From an uncultured Clostridia bacterium (lineage in GTDB: Bacteria > Bacillota > Clostridia > Oscillospirales > Oscillospiraceae): DNA of 9,460 bases. Each line of letters starts with the position of its first letter. Within the stretch, counting starts at the first letter, position 1. Position numbers and translations under genes: made by a program. This document shows positions 1 through 6,578 of the stretch, piece after piece. The DNA lies in NCBI GenBank assembly GCA_945487445.1, contig CALYTU010000056.1, positions 1 to 9,460 of the forward strand. The letters run 5' to 3'. The notes under the pieces are model-generated. The model saw only the letters and a list, made by a program, of their open reading frames with translations, was not told where the DNA came from and searched no databases.

Positions 1-54
1 CGTCAGATTCGGTTTTTTCCGGCTTCGGACGACAGCACCCGATTCCCGGCGCTG

Positions 55-1230
55 TTACACGATATATTGCAGAACCTCCATGCGCTGCTCGCCGTCCAGA
101 TAAAAACGGGGCGTGCGCTTATTGATGGAGCAGAGGGTCTCATAGGGAATGGTGCCGGTCAGGCGAGCCAGGTCGTCAACGGGAATTGAGGCGTCGCCGT
201 CGGAGCCGAAAACCGTCACCACGTCGCCTACCCTTGCCTCGGGAACGTCCGTAACGTCCACCATGCACATGTCCATGCAGATCCGCCCAACCACTGGGAC
301 ACGCTTGCCGCGGAGCAGGAAGCTGACCCGGTTGGACAGGCACCGGGCCAGACCGTCGGCATAGCCAATGGCCAGCACGGCAATGGTCCGCGGCTCGGGG
401 GTGGTGTAGGTCCGACCATAGCTGATCTCCACGCCCCCGGCGAAGGGCCGGATCTGGGAGACCGTGGTCCGCAGGCTCATGAGCGGGCGCAGATCGAAGA
501 AGCCCGTCAGCTCCTGGCTGGGGCTGATGCCGTAGGTGGCAATCCCGGGGCGGATCATGTCCAGGGCGTACTCCGGATGGAGCAGGGTGGCGGCGGAGTT
601 GCAGCAGTGGCGCAGCTTGAAACGGACGCCGGCGGCGGCCAGAGCCTCCACCATGGCGGTAAAGCGTTCATACTGCGCCGCTGTGAATGCCTGATCCACC
701 GGGTCGAGGGAATCCGCCACGGGAAAATGGGTGAAAACGCCCTCCAAAAGCAGTCCGTCCATATCCGCCGTCTGCCTGATCTGATCCAGCGTCTGCTCAT
801 TGTCATAGGCGAAAAAACCCAGACGGGACATACCCGTATCCAGCTTGATATGGACCTTCAGCCGTTTGCCGGAACCCGCCAGGGCCTCAGAAAGCTGCTT
901 GGCATATTCCAATGAATGGACCTCTTGCCGAATACCCATATCCACCATATCCTCTGCGTAAAAGGCGGGGGTATAGCCCAGAATCAGGATGGGCAGGCGG
1001 ATATAGCTCCGGCGGAGCTGGACCGCCTCCTCCATATTGGAGACGGCCAGGTAATCCGCCCCCAGGTCCACCAACTGGCGGCTGACGGGAACGGCCCCGT
1101 GGCCGTAGGCATCCGCCTTGACCACCCCCAGGAATTTGCAGTCGGCGGGGACGAGGCTCCGCAGCAGATGATAATTGTGGCTGAGATTGTCCATGGAGAT
1201 GTCAGCCCAGGTTCTCTTGAGTAGTTTCAT
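55..1230 (-). CDS. alr: Alanine racemase (PLP-dependent)
   Basis: Cytosolic PLP enzyme that interconverts L- and D-alanine and so supplies D-Ala for peptidoglycan. With the chosen start the protein is 391 aa, normal for the family. The PLP-binding lysine is K38 in VVKADAYGHG. The second catalytic residue is Y271 in ISYGRTY, equivalent to Tyr265 of the Geobacillus enzyme. RPGIATYGI and the C-terminal-domain motif VGRICMDMCMVDV are also present, so the active site looks intact. The frame is open back to an ATG at 1272, but homologues begin with a short leader before the RTWADIS strand, which fits the ATG at 1228-1230 (MKLLKRTW). That start lies inside the 3' end of the upstream lipoprotein gene, overlapping it by 29 bases and suggesting translational coupling. 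It is the last gene of an nnrD - lipoprotein - alr cluster. The 54 bases downstream show no gene and no convincing terminator. Confidence 0.96.
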   Translation of the reverse strand: MKLLKRTWADISMDNLSHNYHLLRSLVPADCKFLGVVKADAYGHGAVPVSRQLVDLGADYLAVSNMEEAVQLRRSYIRLPILILGYTPAFYAEDMVDMGIRQEVHSLEYAKQLSEALAGSGKRLKVHIKLDTGMSRLGFFAYDNEQTLDQIRQTADMDGLLLEGVFTHFPVADSLDPVDQAFTAAQYERFTAMVEALAAAGVRFKLRHCCNSAATLLHPEYALDMIRPGIATYGISPSQELTGFFDLRPLMSLRTTVSQIRPFAGGVEISYGRTYTTPEPRTIAVLAIGYADGLARCLSNRVSFLLRGKRVPVVGRICMDMCMVDVTDVPEARVGDVVTVFGSDGDASIPVDDLARLTGTIPYETLCSINKRTPRFYLDGEQRMEVLQYIV

Positions 1231-1798
1231 CCGTATTTCCGGCCTTCCATGTAAAGTTTCGGATTTCCCCAAAGAAGCGTACCGTACCGTCTATCGCCAG
1301 CTCCGCACGAAGCGGAACACGTTCGGCGTCAAACCAGGTCCGGACTGTAACAGGTCCGTCCTCGTAGCAAGCGAGCAGGGCATCTTCCTCCTGTCCGGCA
1401 GAGGCAATCCAGTCCCGCGCCCAGGCGCGGACGAGCCGCCCCGGCGCGGCAGCGGGGGCCAGCTCCGTTCCGGGCAGGGTCCCCAGGCCCAGACTGACGC
1501 CGTCATAACGCAGGCTGCCGGTGCCGCCCTCTGTGACGGCGGTAATCCCCGCGATGCTCTCCGGCGCCAGGACCTTGACCGTCCCATCCCCGTTCGCGTC
1601 CAGCTCGCAATCCAGGCTCAGCTCCCAGAGCCGGTCGCCGGTCTCAACCCGGGCATCCAGCTCAAAGGCGCAGCCTCCGTTGGCCAGCAGGTCCGTTCGG
1701 TAATCCATCGGCGCCTGTAAAGGATCATTTGTCTTGCCGCCGCAGGCGCACAGCAGGCAAAGGGTCAGCATTGGTACGGCAATTCTCCATCGCCGCAC
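1202..1798 (-). CDS. Lipoprotein next to alr, YdcC/GerS-like by position
   Basis: Predicted secreted lipoprotein of 198 aa. The N-terminus MRRWRIAVPM is positively charged, followed by a short hydrophobic stretch and a lipobox (L-C-A-C) with the lipidated cysteine at about residue 19, then a polar GGKTND linker. The rest is beta-rich, with segments such as LWELSLDCELDANGDGTVKV and TVRTWFDAERVPLRAELAIDG, resembling LolA/LolB-fold lipoproteins. What is known: Bacillus subtilis has the LolA-like lipoprotein gene ydcC just upstream of alr, and Clostridioides difficile has gerS, needed for spore cortex modification, upstream of alr2. I infer the same family from position and layout, not from residue-level matching. 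The frame can also start at a GTG at 1807, but the AAGGAG sequence overlaps that codon. The GTG at 1796-1798 has the same AAGGAG with an 8-base spacer, so I prefer it. It overlaps alr by 29 bases. Confidence 0.75.
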   Translation of the reverse strand: MRRWRIAVPMLTLCLLCACGGKTNDPLQAPMDYRTDLLANGGCAFELDARVETGDRLWELSLDCELDANGDGTVKVLAPESIAGITAVTEGGTGSLRYDGVSLGLGTLPGTELAPAAAPGRLVRAWARDWIASAGQEEDALLACYEDGPVTVRTWFDAERVPLRAELAIDGTVRFFGEIRNFTWKAGNTDETTQENLG

Positions 1799-1806
1799 AG
1801 TTTTCA

Positions 1807-1812
1807 CTCCTT
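1807..1812 (-). promoter_or_regulatory. Ribosome binding site deciding the lipoprotein start
   Basis: AAGGAG on the minus strand. Its last base is the G of a possible GTG start at 1807, leaving no spacer. The next in-frame GTG (1796-1798) is 8 bases downstream, the usual distance. This argues that translation starts at the second GTG. Confidence 0.6.
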
Positions 1813-1880
1813 CAGCGTTTGCTTCTCCGTCGCGGAGCGCGATTCTCGCAGAGGCATGCCTCCGCCGGCTTCGCCCCGCG

Positions 1881-2786
1881 TCACTTTAAGAAATGGGGCA
1901 GACAGGCAATCATGTCCGTCGGCGTCATGCCGTACTCACCCCAGGCCCCGGCACAGTAGTCGCCCACGGCACCGTGGAGCCAGGCGGCCGCGGCAGCGGC
2001 CTTTGTGGGCGGGACGCCCTGACCCAGCAGGGACAGCAGAATGCCCGCCAGCACGTCGCCGCTGCCCCCCGTGGCCATGCCCGGGTTTCCCGTGGGGTTG
2101 AGATAGACCTGCTCCGGCCCCACGGTCAGCGTCCGATGACCCTTGAGCAGAACCGTAACGCCCCAAGTGCGGGCGAGGGTCTTGGCGCTCTCATAGCGCC
2201 GATCCGGCGCGGGGTCGCCCCCCAGTCGCCGGAACTCTCCGTCATGGGGTGTCAGGATGACGGGAGACCTTGCCTGTCCCAGAACATCTATATGCCCCTC
2301 CAGGCAATTTATGCCATCGGCGTCCAGAATCACCGGACAGGCCGTTCGGGTCAGAACGGCAGACACAATCTCCAAAATCGCAGGGCTCCGGCCCAGGCCG
2401 GGACCCACCAGGCAGGCGTCGCATTGCTCCAGCCGATGGGTCAGCTCCGGAATGGCCCGCGCGTCCAGCCCTCCTTCCGCGTCGCAGGCCAGCGGAAAGA
2501 CCATGGGTTCATCCAGCTTGTGGGCCACGATGGGATAGACAGCCTCCGGAACCCCGGTGAAAATCAGACCCGCTCCCGTGCGCAGCGCGGCGTTTGCCGC
2601 CAGCACCGGCGCGCCGGTATAGCCCACGGACCCGGCCACGATCAGCACCCGACCAAAGTCTCCCTTATGGGCGTTCCGATCGCGCTTCGGCAGAAGCTCG
2701 TCTATCATTTCTTCCGTAACAATGACGCATCCATCCCGATACAGCGCGGACATGCGCTTCAGGCCGGCGTGAAGCTTATCAATCAT
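1881..2786 (-). CDS. nnrD: ADP-dependent NAD(P)H-hydrate dehydratase (YjeF C-terminal family)
   Basis: Metabolite-repair enzyme of the ribokinase-like fold. It dehydrates the damaged S-form of NADHX/NADPHX back to NAD(P)H, using ADP in the bacterial form. The protein is 301 aa. Visible motifs are HKGDFGRVLIVAGS near the N-terminus, GPGLG, DADGINCL, TPHDGEFRRL, and the signature NPGMATGGSGDVLAG at about residues 234-248 with the presumed catalytic Asp at about 244. There is no YjeF N-terminal epimerase domain, so the epimerase would be encoded elsewhere or be dispensable. The frame extends upstream to 2849, but the ATG at 2784-2786 has a perfect AAGGAGG (2794-2800) at 7 bases and is chosen. 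Its ATG overlaps the TGA of a short upstream reading frame as ATGA. Downstream, 73 bases separate it from the lipoprotein gene, and the trio nnrD - lipoprotein - alr is probably one transcript. Confidence 0.93.
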   Translation of the reverse strand: MIDKLHAGLKRMSALYRDGCVIVTEEMIDELLPKRDRNAHKGDFGRVLIVAGSVGYTGAPVLAANAALRTGAGLIFTGVPEAVYPIVAHKLDEPMVFPLACDAEGGLDARAIPELTHRLEQCDACLVGPGLGRSPAILEIVSAVLTRTACPVILDADGINCLEGHIDVLGQARSPVILTPHDGEFRRLGGDPAPDRRYESAKTLARTWGVTVLLKGHRTLTVGPEQVYLNPTGNPGMATGGSGDVLAGILLSLLGQGVPPTKAAAAAAWLHGAVGDYCAGAWGEYGMTPTDMIACLPHFLK

Positions 2787-2930
2787 TGAAGTCCCTCCTT
2801 GTGCAGATGGAAATACGGGCATTGCCCGTCCGGTTTGCGGAACATGCAATCGCCCAGAGGGCGGTCAGTCACCGCATTGCAGTAAACGGGATTTGCCTCC
2901 GGTAAATTGTATTCATTCCAAATGCCGGAC
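2783..2930 (-). pseudogene. Small cysteine-containing reading frame, 5' end lost at a MITE insertion
   Basis: On the minus strand an open frame runs from the edge of the MITE to a TGA that overlaps the nnrD ATG (ATGA). It encodes 48 residues beginning SGIWNEYNLPEANP, with three cysteines at about positions 17, 28 and 37 in the contexts VYCNAV, LGDCMF and GQCPYF, and ending HKEGLQ. The composition looks protein-like, not random: mixed polar and aromatic residues, evenly spaced Cys, and coupling to nnrD. No ATG with a ribosome binding site is available, and inside the MITE an in-frame TGA lies only four codons upstream. If the MITE and one copy of its target duplication are removed, the frame joins a TTG codon just after the radical SAM stop (TTG TCC GGC ATT...), with an AGGGA about 10 bases before it. 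That would give a roughly 50-residue protein. I do not recognise the family. It may be a pseudogene or a fragment of something longer. Confidence 0.45.
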
Positions 2931-3053
2931 GTATCTGTTCAGTATCCTGTCATTTCGAGGCGATTCATCGCCGAGAAATCCGTATTATCTACGCAAATTG
3001 GAACGGATTTCTCACTTCGTTCGAAATGACAGATGGGGCTACTGAATAGATAC
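2931..3053. mobile_element. MITE-like palindromic element, copy A (123 bp)
   Basis: Non-coding element with terminal inverted repeats: GTATCTGTTCAGTA at the left end, and GTATCTATTCAGTA read from the right end on the other strand (13/14 match). It is flanked by a perfect 8-bp direct repeat, TGCCGGAC, at 2923-2930 and 3054-3061, as expected of a transposition target duplication. Inside, the arms CTGTCATTTCGA and TCGAAATGACAG pair, GAGAAATCCGT (2973-2983) pairs with ACGGATTTCTC (3003-3013), and GGCGATTCATCGCC (2959-2972) is a perfect small hairpin. The transcript would therefore fold into one long structure. It carries no transposase and must have been moved in trans. It is identical to copy B at 121 of 123 positions, with both differences in the central loop. 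It separates the radical SAM gene from the small ORF/nnrD group. Confidence 0.9.
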
Positions 3054-3057
3054 TGCC

Positions 3058-3076
3058 GGACAAGCAATGCTTGTCC
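3058..3076. other. Perfect 9-bp-arm palindrome at the radical SAM 3' end
   Basis: GGACAAGCA, one central A, then TGCTTGTCC, ending one base from the radical SAM stop codon. No T-run follows on the minus strand, so it is not a typical intrinsic terminator. Its first four bases (3058-3061) are part of the MITE target duplication, so copy A inserted at the edge of this palindrome. Confidence 0.55.
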
Positions 3077-3934
3077 CTAAGGTGTGGAACGAAACCGGCT
3101 CGCGTACCCGCAGCGCCTGCATAGCTCCTCCACCGCCTCACCGCGGCGGAAGCCCGCGAGCATGGCGCAGGCGCGGGACGTTTGCAATATCTCCCCCAGG
3201 TCCTGGGTCAGCAGATTGCCGAGGGGCAGATCTCCCTCGTGATCCAGGCAGCAGGGGACCACTGTCCCGTCGCAGAGGACGCCGATCTGATCACGCAGGC
3301 CATAGCAGCCATGACGAGTGTTCTCCCCCGCCGCCGAGAGGTCCGGCCAGTCGAAGATCTCCGCCCGGTCCAGAAAGACCCGTTCCGCCAGCCGCTCCCC
3401 TCTCCGGCTGGGGGTCCACGGCCGGGGAAAGGTCCCCGCCAGCAGATCGAGAATGCGGGCATTCTCCGCATTCCACCCTGTCCGAGCTTCGCTGTCGCCG
3501 TTCCAGAGACGGAAATTCACCAGCACGCCCCGCGCTGCTGCCTTCGCGCCGAAGGCAGCGCATTGATTAACATAATCTTCAAGCCCAATGCCCTCGTTCG
3601 CCTCGAAGGAATGCAGGGACAGGTTGACCTTGTGCAGAGCGGGAGCGCCCAGCAGAAGGGGCTCCGTCCGGTCGAGAAGGGTCCCGTTGGTGGTCAGGAT
3701 GACCCGGAATCCCCGCTCCCCGGCCAGAGCCAGAAAGCGATCCAACGCCGGATGGAGCAGGGGTTCGCCCATGAGGTGGAAGTAGAGAAAACCCGTCCAG
3801 AGGCGGAGCTTATCCAGCAGAGAGGTGAAATCATCCTCCCCCATGAAGGCCGGCGCGCGCCGGGTCTTCGGGCAGAAGGCGCAGCTCCGGTTGCAGACGT
3901 TGGTAATCTCCAGATAGACCTTTTGAAAGCGCAC
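3077..3934 (-). CDS. Radical SAM protein with SPASM-type C-terminus
   Basis: Member of the radical SAM superfamily, which uses a [4Fe-4S] cluster and S-adenosylmethionine to generate a 5'-deoxyadenosyl radical. With the GTG start (MRFQKVYLEITN) it is 285 aa. The cluster motif C-x3-C-x2-C is at about C14, C18, C21 (VCNRSCAFC). FHLMGEPLLHP is the GGE-like SAM-binding region, and VILTTNG follows. The C-terminal third has seven cysteines at about 210, 221, 228, 229, 256, 272 and 275, including LCDGTVVPCC and CRRC, the pattern of a SPASM domain that binds auxiliary Fe-S clusters. SPASM enzymes often modify peptides or proteins, but the substrate here is unknown. The start is uncertain: an ATG at 3949 adds MGGGI, and neither start has a clean AGGAGG at the usual distance. 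It lies 47 bases after the cupin stop codon, with a GGGC/GCCC hairpin between them, so it is probably co-transcribed with the cupin gene. Confidence 0.9.
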   Translation of the reverse strand: MRFQKVYLEITNVCNRSCAFCPKTRRAPAFMGEDDFTSLLDKLRLWTGFLYFHLMGEPLLHPALDRFLALAGERGFRVILTTNGTLLDRTEPLLLGAPALHKVNLSLHSFEANEGIGLEDYVNQCAAFGAKAAARGVLVNFRLWNGDSEARTGWNAENARILDLLAGTFPRPWTPSRRGERLAERVFLDRAEIFDWPDLSAAGENTRHGCYGLRDQIGVLCDGTVVPCCLDHEGDLPLGNLLTQDLGEILQTSRACAMLAGFRRGEAVEELCRRCGYASRFRSTP

Positions 3935-3981
3935 GATGCCGCCCCCCATTTGCCGCGCCGGCGGGCATCCGCCCTCCGGGC

Positions 3982-4323
3982 TTATTTCATGATGATAGCC
4001 AAAAACACCAGCACCTCGTCGGAATCGTTGGCGATACCGTGGGTGTGGCCTCCGGTGCAGTATTCCGCGTCCCCGGGCCCGAGCAGATAGTCCTGCCCGT
4101 CTTCCGTGACGGTGGCCCGGCCTTGCAGGATGATGTATGCCTCGCCCTCCGTGCTGTGGGGGTGGACGCCGATGGAGCTGCCGGGAGGCAGGGTGTTTAC
4201 GGCAAAGAGTGTGGTTTTGTCACACTCCGCAGCGGTGAATATATGGGTGGAGTTGTAGCCGCCGCGGCCGCCCTTGACTTCAAAGCGGGGCTCCGCATTC
4301 ATTTCCTGTCTGCGTTTAATCAT
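3982..4323 (-). CDS. Small single-domain cupin protein
   Basis: A 113-aa protein that is one cupin barrel. Cupin motif 1 is complete: G-V-H54-P-H56-S-T-E-G-E61 followed six residues later by G68. Motif 2 contains PGD and H95-G-I-A-N99. The metal ligands H54, H56, E61 and H95 are therefore all present, and it should bind a divalent metal. The family is too diverse to name a substrate; small stand-alone cupins include isomerases, dioxygenases and sugar or ligand sensors. The frame opens at an ATG at 4332, but the ATG at 4321-4323 has AAAGGA (4332-4337) at 8 bases and is preferred. MITE copy B sits immediately upstream, and its target duplication includes most of the ribosome binding site, so any original promoter or read-through from mnmG must now cross the element. 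Confidence 0.85.
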   Translation of the reverse strand: MIKRRQEMNAEPRFEVKGGRGGYNSTHIFTAAECDKTTLFAVNTLPPGSSIGVHPHSTEGEAYIILQGRATVTEDGQDYLLGPGDAEYCTGGHTHGIANDSDEVLVFLAIIMK

Positions 4324-4341
4324 CGGAATCATCCTTTCCTT

Positions 4342-4464
4342 GTATCTGTTCAGTATCCTGTCATTTCGAGGCGATTCATCGCCGAGAAATCCGTATTATC
4401 TACGCAAAAAGGAACGGATTTCTCACTTCGTTCGAAATGACAGATGGGGCTACTGAATAGATAC
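4342..4464. mobile_element. MITE-like palindromic element, copy B (123 bp)
   Basis: Same length, ends and internal palindromes as copy A; only two central-loop bases differ (AAAAAGG here, AAATTGG in copy A). It is flanked by a different perfect 8-bp direct repeat, CTTTCCTT, at 4334-4341 and 4465-4472. Two independent 8-bp duplications define the element boundaries exactly. It lies between the mnmG stop (4500) and the cupin start (4323). Without it and one repeat copy, that gap would be about 53 bases. Confidence 0.92.
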
Positions 4465-4499
4465 CTTTCCTTTTTTATCCTATGCAGCCTTCGCGCACG

Positions 4500-6428
4500 T
4501 CAGACCCGCGAGGGAGACTCAAATGAACTGTCGTTCGGTTCCGAATCCCGGCTGCCCGCGGCTTTCCGCTGCTCCAGGTAGACCAGCAGCACCGCCACGT
4601 CGGCGGGGCTGACCCCTGAAATCCGGCTTGCCTGCCCAACGGAGACGGGGCGGATTCTTGTAAGCTTTTCCCGTGCCTCGGCTTTGAGGGCGGGGATTTC
4701 TTCATAGTCCAGGTCCGGGGGGAGGCGGCGGGACTCGGCCCTTCGGAACTCCTCCACCTGACGCTGCTGCCGGGCGAGATAACCTGCGTATTTGATCTGG
4801 ATCTCCACCTGCTCTGTCACGGCAGGGGGCAGAGCAGGGCGTTCCGGGTCGAAGGGCGCAATTTCCGCATAGCCCAGCTCCGGGCGGCGAACCAGATCGG
4901 CGAGCCTTGCGGAGGTGTCCACCGGGGAAGAGCCCCGGGCCGCCAAAAAGGCGTTCAGCGTCTCGGAGGCCGCGACGCCGGTATGCTCCAGGCGTTTAAT
5001 CTCCCGTTCGACGGCGGCGTATTTCTCCTCCACGGTCCGCAGCCGTTCCTCGGAGATCAGGCCAATCCGGTGGCCGATGGCGCTGAGCCGCCGGTCGGCG
5101 TTGTCCTGCCGGTGGAGGAGGCGGTATTCGCTGCGGGAGGTCATGATCCGGTAGGGTTCCTCGGTTCCCTTCGTCACCAGATCGTCGATCAGCGCGCCGA
5201 TGTAGCCGTCGGAGCGCTTCAAAATCAAGGGCTCCTTCCCTTTTAGCTTCAGGGCGGCGTTTACCCCCGCCACGAAGCCTTGGACCGCCGCCTCCTCGTA
5301 GCCCGAGGAGCCGTTGAACTGGCCGGCCCCGTAGAGGCCGGAGATTTTCTTGCTCTCCAGAGTCGGCAGGAGCTCCGTGGGGTCCACGCAGTCGTACTCA
5401 ATGGCATAGGCAGGGCGCATCATTTCCGCCCGTTCCAACCCGGGGACGGAGTGGAGCATGGCAAGCTGCACGTCCTCGGGCATGGAGGAGGAAAATCCCT
5501 GGAGATAAAGCTCCTCTGTATCCAGCCCCGTTGGCTCCACGAAAAGCTGGTGGCGGGGCTTGTCTGCAAAGCGGACGATCTTCGTCTCGATGGAGGGACA
5601 GTACCGGGGCCCTATCCCGGTGATGGAGCCATCAAAGATCGGGCTCCGGTCCAGATTGTCTCGGATAATGGCATGGGTGGTCTCGTTGGTATAGGTCAGC
5701 CAGCAGACTGCCCGGTTCGCCGGGGTCTGCTCCGTGGTGAAGGAGAAGGGAATCACATCCTCATCCCCGGGCTGCAGCTCCATCCGGGAGAAGTCCACGG
5801 ATCTTGCGTTGATCCGCGGCGGCGTTCCGGTCTTGAAGCGCCGCAGAGACAGGCCAAGTCCGCGCAGGCTTTCGGACAGACCCACTGCCGCGTGCATCCC
5901 GTCCGGACCGGAGGAGAGGACCGTCTCGCCGATAATCACGCTGCTGTCCAGGAAGGTGCCTGTTGCCAGGATCACCGCCCTGGCCTCGTAGCGCGCGCCT
6001 AATTGTGTCGTGAGGCCCGTGACCGCCCCGTTTTCCGCCTCCACGGAGACAACCGTGGCCTGTTTCAAGTCCAGATTCTCCTGCGTTTCCAGCACGTGCT
6101 TCATATAAGCCTGATAGCGGCGTCGGTCCGCCTGGGCGCGGAGAGAGTGGACCGCGGGACCCTTGCCCCGGTTGAGCATCCGGTACTGGATACAGCAATG
6201 GTCCGCCGCAACGCCCATCTGGCCGCCCAGCGCATCCAGCTCCCGGACCAGATGGCCCTTCCCGGTGCCGCCAATGGCAGGATTGCAGGGCATATTGCCC
6301 ACGGCATCAAGGTTGACAGTGAAAACAACAGTTTTGAGCCCCAGCCGCGCCGCGGCCAGGCCAGCCTCGATCCCCGCGTGGCCCGCGCCAACGACAGCGA
6401 TCTCATAGCTTCCGGCAAAATAGGACAT
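4500..6428 (-). CDS. mnmG: tRNA uridine-5-carboxymethylaminomethyl modification enzyme MnmG (GidA)
   Basis: FAD protein that works with MnmE to install the (carboxymethyl)aminomethyl group on the wobble uridine (U34) of tRNAs reading two-codon-family codons. It is 642 aa; typical members are about 620-640. The FAD-binding GAGHAG is at residues 14-19, followed by the conserved NMPCNPAIGGTGKGHLVREL with Cys48. GTFLDSSVIIG, KTGTPPRI, GPRYCPSIETKIVRF (the second conserved Cys) and GYEEAAVQGFVAGVNAA come next, and the C-terminal helical domain ends with RPVSVGQASRISGVSPADV, so it looks intact. The polar tail after LVYLEQRK is slightly longer than usual. The ATG at 6426-6428 has AAGGGGAG at 5 bases; an upstream ATG at 6500 lies beyond the promoter and is not used. 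mnmE and rsmG, frequent neighbours, are not adjacent here. Confidence 0.98.
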   Translation of the reverse strand: MSYFAGSYEIAVVGAGHAGIEAGLAAARLGLKTVVFTVNLDAVGNMPCNPAIGGTGKGHLVRELDALGGQMGVAADHCCIQYRMLNRGKGPAVHSLRAQADRRRYQAYMKHVLETQENLDLKQATVVSVEAENGAVTGLTTQLGARYEARAVILATGTFLDSSVIIGETVLSSGPDGMHAAVGLSESLRGLGLSLRRFKTGTPPRINARSVDFSRMELQPGDEDVIPFSFTTEQTPANRAVCWLTYTNETTHAIIRDNLDRSPIFDGSITGIGPRYCPSIETKIVRFADKPRHQLFVEPTGLDTEELYLQGFSSSMPEDVQLAMLHSVPGLERAEMMRPAYAIEYDCVDPTELLPTLESKKISGLYGAGQFNGSSGYEEAAVQGFVAGVNAALKLKGKEPLILKRSDGYIGALIDDLVTKGTEEPYRIMTSRSEYRLLHRQDNADRRLSAIGHRIGLISEERLRTVEEKYAAVEREIKRLEHTGVAASETLNAFLAARGSSPVDTSARLADLVRRPELGYAEIAPFDPERPALPPAVTEQVEIQIKYAGYLARQQRQVEEFRRAESRRLPPDLDYEEIPALKAEAREKLTRIRPVSVGQASRISGVSPADVAVLLVYLEQRKAAGSRDSEPNDSSFESPSRV

Positions 6429-6458
6429 AGCTGCTCCCCTTGTATGATTCTTTCGTAT

Positions 6459-6487
6459 ATTATACTGAATTTTCCTGCCGTTGGCAA
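6459..6487 (-). promoter_or_regulatory. Sigma-A promoter for mnmG
   Basis: On the minus strand, -35 TTGCCA (6482-6487), a 17-base spacer and -10 TATAAT (6459-6464, perfect consensus). The predicted start of transcription is about 6451, giving a leader of about 23 bases before the mnmG ATG. This supports the ATG at 6428. Confidence 0.8.
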
Positions 6488-6516
6488 CAGGTGATCTCAT
6501 TTTTTCTTTTGCTTCG

Positions 6517-6545
6517 TTGACATTGCGGAGGAAACGTGTTACTAT
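6517..6545 (+). promoter_or_regulatory. Sigma-A promoter for the plus-strand membrane protein gene
   Basis: -35 TTGACA (6517-6522, consensus), a 17-base spacer and -10 TACTAT (6540-6545, 4/6). The predicted transcript starts near 6552, so the ATG overlapping the -10 box cannot be the start and the ATG at 6579 is used. It is back to back with the mnmG promoter, the two -35 boxes being about 30 bases apart. Confidence 0.7.
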
Positions 6546-6578
6546 ATGGAAAAAGAAATCGCACTCAGGAGGTGCTCC

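Noticed and set aside
1851..1862. 12-base perfect palindrome GAGGCATGCCTC between nnrD and the lipoprotein gene
   Set aside because: Single short palindrome within a likely operon, no repeat or operator partner seen; could be chance.
3966..3968. ATG with a good GGAGG-type site between the cupin and radical SAM genes
   Set aside because: It is out of frame with the radical SAM protein and its frame has shadow-like content; the in-frame GTG/ATG starts are kept, with doubt noted.
3182..4090. Long plus-strand open frame (about 300 codons) opposite the radical SAM and cupin genes
   Set aside because: It mirrors two well-supported minus-strand genes in high-GC sequence, has no ribosome binding site, and its composition (many Pro, Arg, Gln) is that of an antisense shadow. 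The same applies to the plus-strand frames opposite alr, nnrD, mnmG and the acetyltransferase.
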